A stretch of DNA of 64,000 nucleotides, from the NCBI GenBank assembly GCA_958496175.1, contig OY292279.1, positions 7,874,001 to 7,938,000 of the forward strand. The letters run 5' to 3'. The notes below the pieces were generated by a model. It saw nothing but the letters and a program-made list of their open reading frames with translations, had not been told where the DNA came from and searched no databases. The translations under genes were made by a program, and so were the position numbers. Source of the stretch: Sisyra terminalis (taxonomy: Eukaryota > Arthropoda > Insecta > Neuroptera > Sisyridae). Below are positions 1 through 11,059 of this stretch, one piece after another. Position 1 is the stretch's first letter; each line of letters begins with the position of its first letter.

Positions 1-200
1 ATATATTTATTTCTTGAATTTAAATTGAAAATATTTAATTTGTTGTGAATCAAGAAGCCTGATGAAGTTAGAATACGTAACGAAACGTAGCTAGTTTGAA
101 TATTTTATATAACAAAATATTTAATACAAAAAATATTTTATATAAAAAAACCGATCTTAAACAACCTGAATTGTCTTCTTATTTGGAAAAATATATCATC
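1..200 (+). mobile_element. Hammerhead-bearing short element, family A, cut by window start
   Basis: The segment matches the element at 3971-4201: the same AT-rich lead, the same ribozyme core, and the same right end reading GATCTTAAACAACCTGAATT followed by a TCTTCTT-type tail. The left end lies outside the window. No ORF is present, so it would be non-autonomous. By its ribozyme and size it is most like a retrozyme or the terminal part of a Penelope-like element; that assignment is inference. Confidence 0.6.
51..98 (+). ncRNA. Hammerhead ribozyme motif A1
   Basis: The core CTGATGA lies at 59-65. Helix II is GTTA (67-70) with TAAC (78-81) around a 7-nt loop. GAAA (82-85) runs into ACGT (85-88), then A89 as the predicted cleavage-site nucleotide. 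Helix I is AGC/GCT (56-58 with 90-92), an internal loop, then CAA/TTG. Helix III is only the self-complementary ACGT, so on the known behaviour of Penelope-type hammerheads it would cleave best as a dimer. All invariant core positions are kept. Confidence 0.7.
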
Positions 201-1226
201 ATAACTTTTCTAAAACTATTCTTTGTAGGCTTTTAACCTTCGAAGCGTTTAATGCACCATTTAATGGCAGATTTTAGAGGAGAATGTGCTCAAGTGGAAT
301 TTTAATATCTTAATTAAGAAAATTGTTTTGCTGTAAGTTGTTTTTTCTTTTAAATTTTTAATGTTCACGAGTAATTTTTAAGTATCAGTCATGGTAGACG
401 GTTTAAAAGCTCGATGAGATGTATGTGACATTTTGCCGGGTGATGGCTGTCGTTTGAATAATTAAGTAGAGGAGGTAGTTGCAATAAGGGACACTACGCA
501 CACGGAAGTAAGTAGAGCGCGTCGCGACGGCCTCACCGACGCTCACATCCTCTGGGGACCCATTTCACCACCACCGGCGCGTGTGTTCACGTGTTGAGTC
601 CGTAACGGGGCGTAACAACCCCCCCATGTCTCTCAAACTTGACAAGAAATTTTCTTATACTTCACAACATTAACCTCCATTAAAAATAGCCGCAGCAAAA
701 AAAAAAAACATTGAAAATTATCAAACAAAAGTTGGGGATACAACAAAAAAAAAGTGTTTTTTTTTTCGCAATGACATATTTTCTGATAAAATGTAATAAA
801 CAAGACAAGCTTGGCTGGAAATTCTTTCTACTTCACCCTTAAGTAAAGATAAAAAATGTGATAGATGATGGAACATTCGAGTTGTGTTCCATTTTCGCTC
901 CTGCTCGTTTTATGCCAACGAAAAAAAAGTTGTTAACATTAAAAAAAGCTCACACAGATGGGACACAAAAATTCAATATTAAAATTGTAAAAAAAGTCCT
1001 TTATTTACGATCAACAGATTACCCCTGTGTTGGGTTTCCATCGTAAAAAATGGTACTAATGAAGTTACAATTGCATAACTTTGTATACATCTATGCCATT
1101 TTTTTTAAATCCCTACTGTTGTTTTCTTTCCATAACCATTAAATTTAAATCTTAAATAACTTTACCTTAATTATTTTTTCTTCATTTATGTGTTGATTAA
1201 TTAATAAATGTAAAGATCTGATGAAT
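201..1226. other. No gene seen; contains a GC-richer block
   Basis: Mostly AT-rich sequence. The stretch 480-620 is much richer in G and C, with CpG-containing runs, and stands out from its surroundings. A short ORF at 858-1046 has no recognisable domain and looks like chance. Nothing else is supportable. Confidence 0.5.
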
Positions 1227-3443
1227 GGATCTTACCTTGTTTATATTGTTTCTCATCTAAGATAGCCAAACATTTAATCTAACACCCCTAACCCCTATAG
1301 TATCCATATAATGGGGATGACAACTCTTATTGTAAATATTTTTTTCTCAGTATCTATTGAAGATATTTTAATGAAATTCAAACTATACATGACTATCGAT
1401 AAACTAAATATAATATAATTTTTTGTGATTTTGGCAATATTAGACACTAAAAAAAGTAAAGTATATTTTTGGGGGTAGTTTTTTATACCAACCTCCAAAA
1501 TGACACTTAACAAAAAATATATTTTATATGTTAATTAGTAACCTATCATATGTTAAAGATACAAAATATTCAAATTAGTGGAACACAGTTTAAAAAATTT
1601 AAAATCATTAAGGATACATAAATGCATATCAATTTTTACCATATCCTTTATTAACACCTGTGAACTTTCTCTATATCAATCATCATAAATACGTTCTCAA
1701 AACTTTTAAATGACGACAAAATATGTATACGAATAAATAAACTAAAAATATAACTTTAAATAATATAAAATATTTCCGATATTATTATTGCATTTATAAA
1801 AGAGCGTGAAAATCAGCAGAATACAATGTAAGAATTGTTTAATAATGAGAACTTGAATCAGCTTAGAAAACTATTTACGAAATTTTTTTCAACTAGTGTA
1901 ATGAATTTTCCAGAACTAAAGTAAACTGACCTTAAAATATTATTTACTGGCACTTATCAACTATAAAAAGCAGTATATTGTTTTTTCTAAACTATTAAAT
2001 AACAACGAATTAACTCACAAATTTTTAAAATATCACGAAAATATTATAAATATAATGGGAATGCATATTAATGGGAAAACATATAATTTATTTACTAAAT
2101 TCGAACACTTCTGACGAAATTCGAGGATATAAATATGATTGGGTAAATAGGAATAGAACAGTAGACTATTACGGTTATGAAGCAACTTTTATTTACTACT
2201 TATCACATACTTGTTATAAATCAAAAATTATAAAAGCCGCTGAATTATTGACCTACATGTTTGATGTGATTAAGGGTGGATCAGCATCAAAACGTAAAAA
2301 AATGACTTTTTTAAAACTGCTGTCATTTTTTTTTATTTGTCCCGATATGTCCCCCTCCTCCCCCTTTTACAGCGCTTTGAAAAAGGGTCTTCAAAAATGA
2401 GGTGGCAAACGGGAGACAAGTTTTCTCGGAAACCAGAAGTCGAATCATAATTTTCTAAAGAATGTAGGTTTTGGTATTGCGTCTTCTTGGTACTGAACCT
2501 CAAAAATCCGCAAAAATTGAAAATTCACAAATTGACGCGATTTTGAAAAAAAAGTTAAAAATACGACCTTTTTTTGGACCTTTCTCCCTTTCCCACTTTG
2601 AGGGGGGGAGGTTTGGCCAATTTCAGAGATTCAGTACCAAGAAGACGTGTTGAACTATAACACTCTCCAGTTTCAAGTTAATCCGTCGGATAGTTTCTGA
2701 GAAATCTTGTCTCCCAGTTTTAAAAAGTTGATTTCGAGAAAAACGCATTTAAAGCTTTTTTAAGATATTTTTTTATGTTGTTATCAATTTATTCAATTTT
2801 TAACAGTGAAAATACATTAGTCAGCTATTTCAATCCTTTTAACACGTTATTCTTGAATGTTATAAGAAGACATTTATGGAAAAAAAAAAAATCGATTTTT
2901 TTTTCTGACGGTGATCCACCCTTAATATAATTACTAATGCTGAAGAAACCAGTAACGATACGTAAATTTTCATTAAAATTTAGCTATCCGTAATTATTTT
3001 TATATTTTGAATAGGTATTTGAATTAATTATATCACATAATTTTATTTGACCTAATACTTTGATTTTATTTTTTTTAAACTATGCTCCACCAATTTGACC
3101 ATTTAGTAACTTTAAGATATGATAGCTAACTAATTGACATATAAAATATATTTTTAGACGGTGTCATTTTGGAGGTTGATATAAAAAACTACGCCCAAAA
3201 AATATATTTATCGTTTTTAACAGTTTCTTATATAGCGAAAATTCTCAAAAATAAATATTAAAATTAGTTTATCGATAGTCATGTATAGTTTCAATTTCAT
3301 GAAGATACCTTCAATAAATACTGAGAAAAAAATATTTACGTCAAGGGTTGGTACCCCCATTATTTCCATACTATAAGTATTAGGGGTATGAGATTAGTTT
3401 TATGGTTATCTTAGATGAAAAACAATAAAAACAATGTAAGATC
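1227..3443. repeat. Long inverted repeat, arms about 335 bp, 1.5 kb apart
   Basis: The left arm (1227-1560) begins GGATCTTACCTTGTTT and includes the CAGTATCTATTGAAGATA and CATGACTATCGATAAACTAA sections. The right arm (about 3105-3443) is its diverged reverse complement and ends in GTAAGATCC. Between them lie AT-rich sequence (1560-2270), a TTAA foldback element (2274-2921) and unassigned sequence. A third, truncated copy of the left arm occurs at 3951-3970 plus 4212-4365, split by another insertion. It may be a degenerate TIR transposon whose coding interior is gone; the 2071-2400 ORF inside shows no known domain. Confidence 0.65.
2274..2921 (-). mobile_element. TTAA-flanked foldback element, copy 1
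   Basis: The ends are GGGTGGATCA and TGATCCACCC, bordered on both sides by TTAA (2270-2273 and 2922-2925). The same element occurs in the opposite orientation at 18788-19493 and 41364-42036. The interior is largely self-complementary: TTCTTGGTACTGAACCTC pairs with a matching segment near the other side of a C/G-rich centre, and the GGGAGACAAG and CTTGTCTCCC blocks are also inverted. No transposase is encoded. The TTAA target suggests mobilisation by a TTAA-specific transposase, for example piggyBac-like; that is inference. Its left end has mutations (ATCAGCATC for ATCACCGTC). Confidence 0.8.
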
Positions 3444-3960
3444 CCTTGATAAGACGAGAGTGCATTTTTCAAATGCTTAATTAATTAGATCCTTTTATAA
3501 TTTCCAAATATTTCTAAAAAGTTATTATATTTTTTTGTGAAAGATTTCAATGATTACAAAAAAGTTAGAGTAATCTTGAGAAGATATTTGCATATGAAAA
3601 TTCTTTACGAAACTAGCGAAGCTGTAAAAACATTGAAATACTTTTGATTGGTAGAACATCCAATTAAAAAAAAAAAATGTCCACCAATTTACATTTTCAG
3701 AAGTTTAAAGGAGATTCAAGGATTTTCAATATTTTCTCTTAAATTGTACAAATAGCAAAATAAGCCTAGACTGACGTTTTACCATTGAAAGATTTTAAAA
3801 AAGTTAGTAAAGTTTATTCTGTAGTATACAAAAAAATTGTTATATCCCTATTAAAAAACCCCTTCCTAGAGCAGACGAAAAGATTAAATACAAAATACAT
3901 ACAGGATCTAGCCGGTTATGCATTTGAAAACTGCACTCTCGTCTTATGAAGGGATCTTAC
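3436..3960. repeat. Inverted repeat with about 40-bp arms
   Basis: The left arm (3436-3477), reading GTAAGATCCC then AAGACGAGAGTGCA, is inverted at 3920-3960 as TGCACTCTCGTCTTATGAAG then GGGATCTTAC. About 440 bp of AT-rich sequence lies between. The arms overlap the GGATCTTAC edge of the larger inverted repeat, so this may be an insertion at, or an internal part of, the same composite element. No ORF is inside. Confidence 0.6.
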
Positions 3961-3970
3961 CTTGTTTTTA

Positions 3971-4201
3971 ACGATGATAAAATTCAGATCTCAGCTTTTA
4001 TTTTTTTAAATAAGAAGACAATTCATGTTGTTTAAGGTCATTTTATTATATCATTATTTATTTATTGAATTTAAATTGAAAATGTTTTATTTTGTGAATC
4101 AAAAAGCCTGATGAAGTTACAATACGTAACGAAACGTAGCTAATTGAATAATAAAAATATTAAATAAAAAAAACCGATCTTAAACAACCTGAATTATCTT
4201 T
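3971..4201 (+). mobile_element. Hammerhead-bearing short element, family A, with 10-bp target duplication
   Basis: The element is bordered by CTTGTTTTTA at 3961-3970 and again at 4202-4211. The host is a third copy of the 1227-1560 arm. In the intact arm the sequence runs uninterrupted (GATCTTACCTTGTTTATATT), so an empty site is visible within this window. Inside are a 5' piece inverted relative to the 3' end (CATGTTGTTTAAGGTC against GATCTTAAACAACCTG), an AT-rich lead, a hammerhead motif and an A-rich segment. It encodes nothing. The 10-bp duplication with an empty paralogous site is strong evidence of insertion; the retroelement mechanism is inferred. Confidence 0.75.
4099..4147 (+). ncRNA. 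Hammerhead ribozyme motif A2
   Basis: CTGATGA is at 4108-4114. Helix II is GTTA (4116-4119) with TAAC (4127-4130), loop CAATACG. GAAA is at 4131-4134, ACGT at 4134-4137 and A4138 is the predicted cleavage-site nucleotide. Helix I pairs TCAA and AGC (4099-4107) with GCT and TTGA (4139-4147) around a symmetric AA/AA internal loop. The core is intact and helix I pairs better than in motif A1; the substitutions between the copies fall in the helix II loop and in helix I. Confidence 0.75.
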
Positions 4202-4365
4202 CTTGTTTTTATTGTTTTTCATTTGAGATAACCATACACATAAGCTCATACTTCTAACCGTTATATTAATGCAATAATGGGGGTGACAACCCTTAATGTA
4301 AATATTATATTTCTCAGTATCTATTGAAGATATCTTCATGAAATTGAAACTATACACGACTATTA

Positions 4366-5337
4366 ATAATCTTAAATATTACAACAAAAATTAAATAAAA
4401 TCAAATTACTTCAAAATGAGGAAGGAAATCAATTAATTTTACATCATTTATCTTCTGTAAGAAGTTATTAAGTTTGTCGAAACTTTGAAATAGTTTGAAA
4501 GCATTTTTTGAAGCAAAAAAAAATGATTTTTATAGATCAAGTAATTTATATTTTAAATATAGGGAGGACACTTTTTATCCCGATAGTCACATGAATACTG
4601 CGAAATTATCTGAAATTAATAAACTTTAATTAATTTAATGTCGGAACAAGTCTGATAGGACGGGTTTTAAACACGGGTGGATATGTATATTTTGTATTAT
4701 CTAAATATACAATCGACACATATTAATAATATTATTTAATAATACGTAATACGTAATAAGCTCCCTACTATCCCCAATCCCGAAAGCAAACAGTTCGCTC
4801 ACCAGACCACCAACACATTCACCGATTTTATACAGCTTTTTGTTTTCTGTTTTGAATATATTGGCGCGTAATATATGGCGCGATACTAGCGCCCATATTT
4901 TCCATAAACAGAAACCGCCATATTACGTTGATTACGACTAACTAATTAACAAAGTGACATTCAATTAGTAAATGGAGTTCGGCGTAAATGGTTTTACTCA
5001 TAATAATGAACGGAATATAGACGAAGGGATGAATTGGATATAGCTGTTGTTTGCCGGGGATGAAGAGTAGTTAAAGAGAATTTACACATAGGATATCCGT
5101 CGTTTTTCACACAGGAAAAAATATTCGACGTTTCTCGGCCTATTTTTTTCAAAAAAAAAAAAAAAAATCTTTAATAAAAACTACACTATGTTTCATATAT
5201 ACGAGTAGGTAGACGGTTGTGGGTTTTTGTCTTTTCCTCCATTCTCCTGGCCTGCACCATTTCTTTTTTGCTTTTTTTCATATATTTGTGTACAACTAAA
5301 CAAATAGAAACGAACGTGTTGTTTGATTTTGCTAGGA
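4366..5337. other. No gene seen; mostly single-copy-looking sequence
   Basis: AT-rich at 4366-4690, then a less AT-rich stretch at 4740-5120 with mixed composition, followed by a 16-bp A run near 5153. No ORF of substance, splice-bounded exon or repeat relation to the rest of the window was recognised. Confidence 0.4.
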
Positions 5338-5500
5338 TTATTTCATTCCCTTTCCTTTTTTAATGCGAACAGTAAATAGAACGTGATACACTTGGTAATA
5401 TCTGGGGAAATGATATACGAGAGTTTCGGGAAGAGTTGCGGGAATATGGGACTGGTGTATGTGGATTTGTCGGACTTGAGCCAGATTTTTTTCCTCTTGT
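5338..5500 (-). repeat. Duplicated 160-bp block, copy 1
   Basis: The block matches 8345-8510 in direct orientation about 3 kb away; shared segments include AAATAGAACGTGAT, GGGGAAATGATA and GGGACTGGT. On the minus strand both copies stay open in one frame. They share the peptide pieces SPTNP and SRSIY and then a stop codon at the same place, with an in-frame length difference in the middle. The substitutions are not mainly silent, so coding is possible but unproven. The Helitron-like elements at 5.9-7.9 kb lie between the copies. Confidence 0.55.
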
Positions 5501-5869
5501 TGCTTTGTAGATGGTTTTTCCACTTTGTGTGGGCACAAGAAATGATTGCAATGTCGAAAATGTATTTCCCTTTGATTGTTTTGCAGTGACTCTGTGGAAA
5601 AGACTCTATGATACCGATAATATATTTTTTTCATAAAAAATCTTATTTGTATCAATTGATAACAAAGCAAAAAATTTATAAAATTATTATATCTATTTCA
5701 TTTTTCTTCCACATTAAGATGATCTCTTGTTACCATTTATACACTAATCTATCAGAATTTTAAGGAAGTTAATAATTTTCAGTTATATTTTTTTCCAGAA
5801 AAAATACTTAAGATTTTTTCCAAAAAAATACTTAAGATTTTTCCTACTTTGGAAAAAATCCAAATTCAA

Positions 5870-7885
5870 ATTACATTTTGATTTTAAACCCAATTTTAGT
5901 GTAAATATGGGTTGCAAGAGGGCCTTATTCCAAATTTTAAAAATTTTTTCTGTCTGTCTATATTTCTTTATAATTAAAGAACGGAACAATTGAAATTAAA
6001 TAAAATTTGGTATTAAGACACAACAAAATTATCCACTCATAATAGGCTACTTATCATTTCTTAAAAATAATAAGGGAAGAAATCCCCTACGTCAAAATTG
6101 AGGGAAGAAAAAAAATACTTTAGACAGTTGAGTTATTCATCATTGGAAAGGTATTTAAAAGTAGGGAAATAATTTGTATAATTCTTTTTAATTGAGCCCA
6201 GAACTAGCATTTTAAATTCAATTTAAAGTACAAAAAATAATTTCTTTAACATATCAATATTTTTATATACAATCATTAAATTTTTAACGATGTTTATAGC
6301 GCATTGGTTTACATCTATGCAGTTTTAGTGATATAAGTAAGAACCATGGGTTCAGGTTTTACAGTAATATTTTTTGTTATTGGAAAATTGTTATAAATAG
6401 ACCCTGAGGGTTGCTCAATGAGAAAAAATTAACAAACATTTTTTTTTTGGAAAATTCCTACCCTAAAAGAGTGAAAAAAGTGCCTAAGTTTGTATAAGAT
6501 AATGTTGAGTTAATCAATAATCGAAATTGTAAATTTAATAATCAAAGTTGTTTAAAACGTATCATTATTACTGCTTAATATAACACAAAGTTATATTAAA
6601 ATTTAAGTGAATATTTTTTTATCATACTAATAAAAATATTTTAAATAACTTTATATTCTATATTAGTATGAACGTTTTTGTAGTACTTAAACCAAATAAG
6701 CGATGTTTAATTTTTGTTCGTTTTTCAACAATTAAACTTTTTAATATCTAATTTTTTATGAACCAATGATTGTGACCTGGAGAAGTTATAAATTCTGCTG
6801 AAAAGCATTAAGGGAGCAATTTTTTATCATATATTTCTATATCAACTAAAATATAAAATTTTCCATCCTAACTTTTCTTTAGTAGTTAAAACAATTTGAA
6901 AACCAATTATTGTTATTGAAGATATATGAAATATTCAAATTTATTTCCACGTTTTCCACCTAATTCTAACAATTTTGTATGTACGACATCCAAATGTGCG
7001 AAATTGAATAACTTTTTAGTCATGACAATCAAATTAAAGAACATATTTTTTTTTGTTTTGCATTGTATTTTCAAATATAAGTGTACATTTGTGTCGATGA
7101 AATTTGGAAAGTGTTTTCCTTATACGATGCAGATATATACTAAGAAATGGTTTTTAAAAATTCCTCCCCTAAAAAAGTGACAAATGGTGGAAAAGTTTGT
7201 ATGGGATAATGTCTAATAAACAATAGAAATTTTAAATTTCGTAATCAAAGTGCCGTGAAAGACGAAGTTAGTTTATTATAAGAATAAAAAGCTTAGGTTT
7301 TGCTTACAAATTTAAGCTCTGGTTGACATACATATAAATTAAGTTTATAAGAGAGCATTAAGTTATGGGCTTTCACATATTGGATACCTGAAAATCCGAA
7401 ACACGTATTCACAAATAAATACATTAGTAAGAGAGTACCCTCTGAAAATCGGCGAACTAAAAAAAATATATTTTCCGGCATTTTTGTGAACAAAAGTAAG
7501 TGGCTCCTATCGAAAGAGAAAGAATGGCAATTTAAAAGGGGAGGAAGTTTGTTTTGAATGTTAAATAATACGGTTAATCATAATGATAATAGAAGCTTAA
7601 AATGCTCCTAAAGGACAAAAGGTATACGCCAAATCGTAGATGGTGAACTCGAGATTATCCAATATGGTTTAATTGTATAGTTGAAATTCAGATATTTTAA
7701 TAAGAAGTATATAGTTACACAATGGTTATACTTGAATATGGAGGAACTGAGTTTCGTGTAATTCTTCAAATTTCAATTTCGCGGTAGTTTTGTACATTAC
7801 AGGAAAGTAATAGTTTTGGGAAAAAGGTTCATTCGGGAATCGGAACAGTGTGATGGGATTCCTACTAATATTCAAAAATCTAGAC
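5870..7885 (+). mobile_element. Helitron-like element A, split by a second insertion
   Basis: The 5' part (5870-6205) and 3' part (about 7700-7885) together match the uninterrupted 0.5-kb copy at 9937-10455. Shared sections include ACCCAATTTTAG, AAAATTTGGTATTAAGA, TTATGGAGGAACTGAG-like sequence and a tail CTACTAATATTC. The text with a TGTCTGTCT run, then AAAGAACGG and GAAATTTGGTATTAAGA, is characteristic of insect non-autonomous Helitrons. The 5' TC end is lost here. Element B (6220-7700) separates the halves. Confidence 0.55.
6220..7700 (-). mobile_element. Helitron-like element B, nested
   Basis: From about 6380 to 7490 this matches 53500-54530 in the same orientation. Shared sections include TTTTTCAACAAT, GCTGAAAAGCATTAAGG, TTTGTGTCGATGAAAT and TTTTCCTTATACGATGCA. 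The minus-strand reading (a GGGGAGGAATTTTTAAAAA block followed by TTTCTTAG and later CCAAATTTCATCGACAC) is the order seen in insect Helitron interiors. It also carries two internal direct repeats (about 6451-6595 and 7156-7270). Exact ends are not clear in this copy; the 53.5-kb copy preserves a 3' terminus. Confidence 0.5.
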
Positions 7886-8344
7886 CCTTAACTTCTGATA
7901 TTTTGACGCTTGTATTTTGGAAAATTTTTAATTGTTGTAAGTGATAATTACGACCAACTTTATTGAACTTTACAATATTTTTTTATTTATGTATAGATGC
8001 TGATTGATTTATGGATTATTTGGTTCACGATTGGTATACCTTCGTAGGTATATGCAATAGACCATCCTCTTTTTAGATATTACTAAATATTTTTGAAAAT
8101 TAATTGATCATTTCATACAACTATTTTATTCTTTGCAACGATTTATTAAATGTATCTTTTTAAAGTCGACAATAAAATATATTAAGTATACTTATGTTTT
8201 TCGTAAAAGAAATAAGAAAAATAAAAATTTTCATATACCGCTATAAACAGCAAATCTAAAAAGAAAATATAACCATCACCTACCCTTTATGTGATAAAAT
8301 TCTTTGAGTAAAACGGTAAGAACTACAAAAAAGCTGTCTATAGA
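7886..8344. other. No gene seen
   Basis: AT-rich sequence between the Helitron-like complex and the second duplicated block. No ORF, repeat relation or RNA structure was recognised. Confidence 0.4.
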
Positions 8345-8510
8345 ATTATACCATTCCCGTTCCATTTTTAATACGAAGAATAAATAGAACGTGATGCACT
8401 TGGAGGAATCGGGGGAAATGATACACGAAAGCTTCGGAAAAAATCAGGAACCAGGGACTGGTATGAGTGTATATATGGATTAGTCGGACTTAAACAAGCT
8501 TTTTTCTTGT
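8345..8510 (-). repeat. Duplicated 160-bp block, copy 2
   Basis: This is the partner of 5338-5500. The minus-strand ORF (8368-8625) extends about 40 codons further upstream than the shared region. The shared stop codon and the SRSIY piece are kept. There are no frameshifts between copies, but similarity falls off sharply outside the block. Confidence 0.55.
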
Positions 8511-9590
8511 ATTGCACATGAAAACTTAATTTTTCTATTTTCAAGAGCCACAAGACCCAATTACATTGACGAAGAATCCATCCACACCACTGTGGCCGAC
8601 ATACCTTCGGTGCAAACGGAAACAATTACAAAACATGAAAAGCCACGAGCGTTTCCTGTAAAATAATTCCCGGCCAATTAAATGGATTTCACGGGAAGAC
8701 GGCAAAAATCATTTCACATAATTTTAAAATATGAAATGCACGAGCCGAGCGAGCGAAACGGATTGCCAGCAACGTGAGGAAAATGAAAAGAAAATAAAGT
8801 CTACGTCAAGCGGTTTCAAATGAGCATAGCCAGCCTTCTGTCGGTGTACTACATACTATCCAATACTATCCGTATACTGGCAAGTCCGACTTTGGTTTCA
8901 AACTCCAGCAGTTGCGAAAATGCAATTGGCAAATTCCAGAGCGCCAGTCGACCGCAAAATAGCCCTTGGCAACGATTCCGGTCTGCATATGCGATCTCAT
9001 TTTACCCACTTCTCCAACGGGCTTCATCCCCCAAATGCCGCTACCCTTCAATTTATTCGATCGAAAACTAAATGCATTTCGTAAAAAATTGATCAGATAC
9101 TATTTTACTTTCGCCTTGATTCGTCATGCTTCCCTCTCTTTGACCATTTAAATATTGTTTTTGCTCCATTTGATTGGGCAATTTAATTGCCCTTAAAGCT
9201 TTTTTAAATTATTTTTTTTCCGTTGAATCGTAGGGCTTTGGTAAGAATGCCAAATGCAAACTTTATCAAATCATCCTCAGAAAAAATGCAATGAAAGTTA
9301 AGGATGGTATGAAGGTATGTTAAAATGCTACCAGACAACTAAAAATTCATTAAATATTCTTTATTTAATACTTAAGTACTTGTGAATATTTTAAATCAAT
9401 TCACTAAATCGTTAAGAATTTATTGCAATTGGAAAATACTATAATTTTACACGTAAGCTTATAGAGATTTTCTCGATTAATTTTCATTGTTTGTTAAATT
9501 GATTATTATCATAGGGTTTTAGACTAAAAAATGAAATCAAATTTTCTTCTTAATGATTTATATTTGAATTTTGTACTAAGTTTCGTCCCT
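8511..9590. other. No gene recognised; less AT-rich, single-copy-looking block
   Basis: 8560-9160 has mixed composition with CpGs and no relation to the repeats elsewhere. Overlapping ORFs occur on both strands (for example 8820-9071 and 8866-9051), which is expected where stops are rare and is not evidence of coding. It could be conserved non-coding DNA. 9160-9590 is AT-rich. Confidence 0.4.
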
Positions 9591-9936
9591 TTTCGGGACT
9601 TACCAAGTTGTTACAGCCCTTGAATATCGTTTTAACTTCAAATCCCTTAAATAAGTTCTGATCTTTGATATAATAATTTATGGGTTAAGTTTAACAAAAA
9701 CGATAAGATTTCAGCCCTTATTGCAAAGGGGCCGTTCATTAAATACGTCACGCTAAAATGAGCATTTTCTGACCCCCTCCTCTCCAATGTCACGCTGTGT
9801 CACACTTTCTGTGACCCCCCTAGAAATATTTCATCACAAAACTAAGACCTCCCCCTGAATATGATAAATTTCAATTAAAAGTACACAAATTTTGAGAATT
9901 GAAAATATTTAATTAGTTTTTATAATAAAACTAAAA

Positions 9937-10455
9937 TCTATACTTATATATAAAATTCTTACGTTTGTCTGTTCATTTCGATTTTGAACCCAATTTTAGG
10001 GTAAATATTTGTTTCAAGAGGCGCTTATTCCTAATTTAACATTTTTAAAATTTTTGTCTGTCTGTCTGTGTGTGTGTCCCGATTTAACTAAAGAACGGTA
10101 CAACCGAATTTAATGAAATTTGGTATTAAGATACAACACAATTTCCTACAGACTATAGGCTACATATCATTCCCAAAAAATAAAAAAGAAAGGTGTTTCT
10201 TAGGGATGAAAACATAAATTGTTACACTAGAGAGGTGAGTTATTTATCATTGGAAAGGTAATTTAAAGTTAGAAAATAATTTGTAAAAATATTTTTAGTT
10301 GAACTGATAAAATGCACAGTTACTTGATTATGGAGGAACTGAGGAACTGGGTTCCATGCATTTGAACAAATTTCAATTTCGCCGTAGTTTTATACATTTC
10401 AGTAGTGTAAAAGTTGAGACTTGAGACAATGAAATGGGATTTCTACTAATATTCT
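9937..10455 (+). mobile_element. Helitron-like element A, uninterrupted copy
   Basis: It starts TCTATACTTATATATAAAAT after an A, the expected 5' context (insertion between A and T, 5' TC). It continues with the TGTCTGTCTGTCTGTGTGTG tract, AAAGAACGGTACAACCGAAT, and ends near CTACTAATATTC. It carries no Rep/helicase. It defines the pre-insertion form of the split copy at 5870-7885. The 3' hairpin and CTRR end are not clear, so the right end is approximate. Confidence 0.55.
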
Positions 10456-10570
10456 AAATTTTTTAAATAAGAAGAAAATTCAGGTTATTTAAGATCTTTT
10501 TGTTTTTTATTTAATATTTTATCGTAACTTTCTCAGGCTTCTATAACAAATTAAAATAATTACAAAATAT
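10456..10570 (-). mobile_element. Family A hammerhead element, relic
   Basis: The minus strand shows CTGAGAAAGTTACGAT where intact copies have the full core, then the A-rich segment and the GATCTTAAATAACCTGAATT right end. The part holding helix II and GAAACGT has been deleted, so no ribozyme activity is expected. Confidence 0.5.
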
Positions 10571-11059
10571 GTCAATCATACATAAATTTCAAAATTATAA
10601 TAATATACATATAATATAGATCATATAAAATATTTCTAATTAAATAATAATAACTAACTCAAAATTTCAAAATATGGCAAATATTTTAAGAGATATTGTT
10701 ATAACAAACTACTGTGTGAGTGTCATACTGGGACTATTATATAGATCTATAAAATTGAGCCATGAATCGTTTCATGAAAAAAATATGATGAAAGTGATTA
10801 ATTTACTTAAATTAAATAATTACCCAAGATTTTTTATCAATAAATGTCGAAAGAAATATTAATTTAAAATTTTTTGACGAACGGCGAACGTCACGTTACC
10901 GAAGTCCCCCCCCCGTCACATCTTGTCACACTCAGCGAGACCCCTCCCCCCTTGTATGCGAACGTATTTTATGAACGGCCCCAAATGGGTTTTCGTTAAC
11001 TTCAAATCCCTTAAAGAAATTCTAAACTTTGGTATAATAATTGTAAGGGTTTGTTTCAG

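Larger units (their letters stand above)
9728..10982. mobile_element. TIR element ending GGGGCCGTTCATTAA, with nested insertions
   Basis: The termini are GGGGCCGTTCATTAAATACG (9728) and the inverted CGTATTTTATGAACGGCCCC (ending 10982). AAA flanks both sides, consistent with a 3-bp target duplication. The subterminal parts (GTCACGC with C-rich runs on the left; GTCACATCTTGTCACACT on the right) are also partly inverted. The interior is filled by a Helitron-like copy and a family A relic; no transposase was found. The 3-bp duplication and GGG/CCC ends would fit PIF/Harbinger, but I do not assign it firmly. Confidence 0.7.
9629..11048 (+). repeat. Tandem repeat of about 105 bp split by a transposon
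   Basis: The unit containing AACTTCAAATCCCTTAAA and then TGATATAATAATTTATGGG (9629-9684) recurs after the inserted element (10993-11048). Both units are preceded by CAGCCCTT. Removing 9728-10982 restores two adjacent units. Confidence 0.55.
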
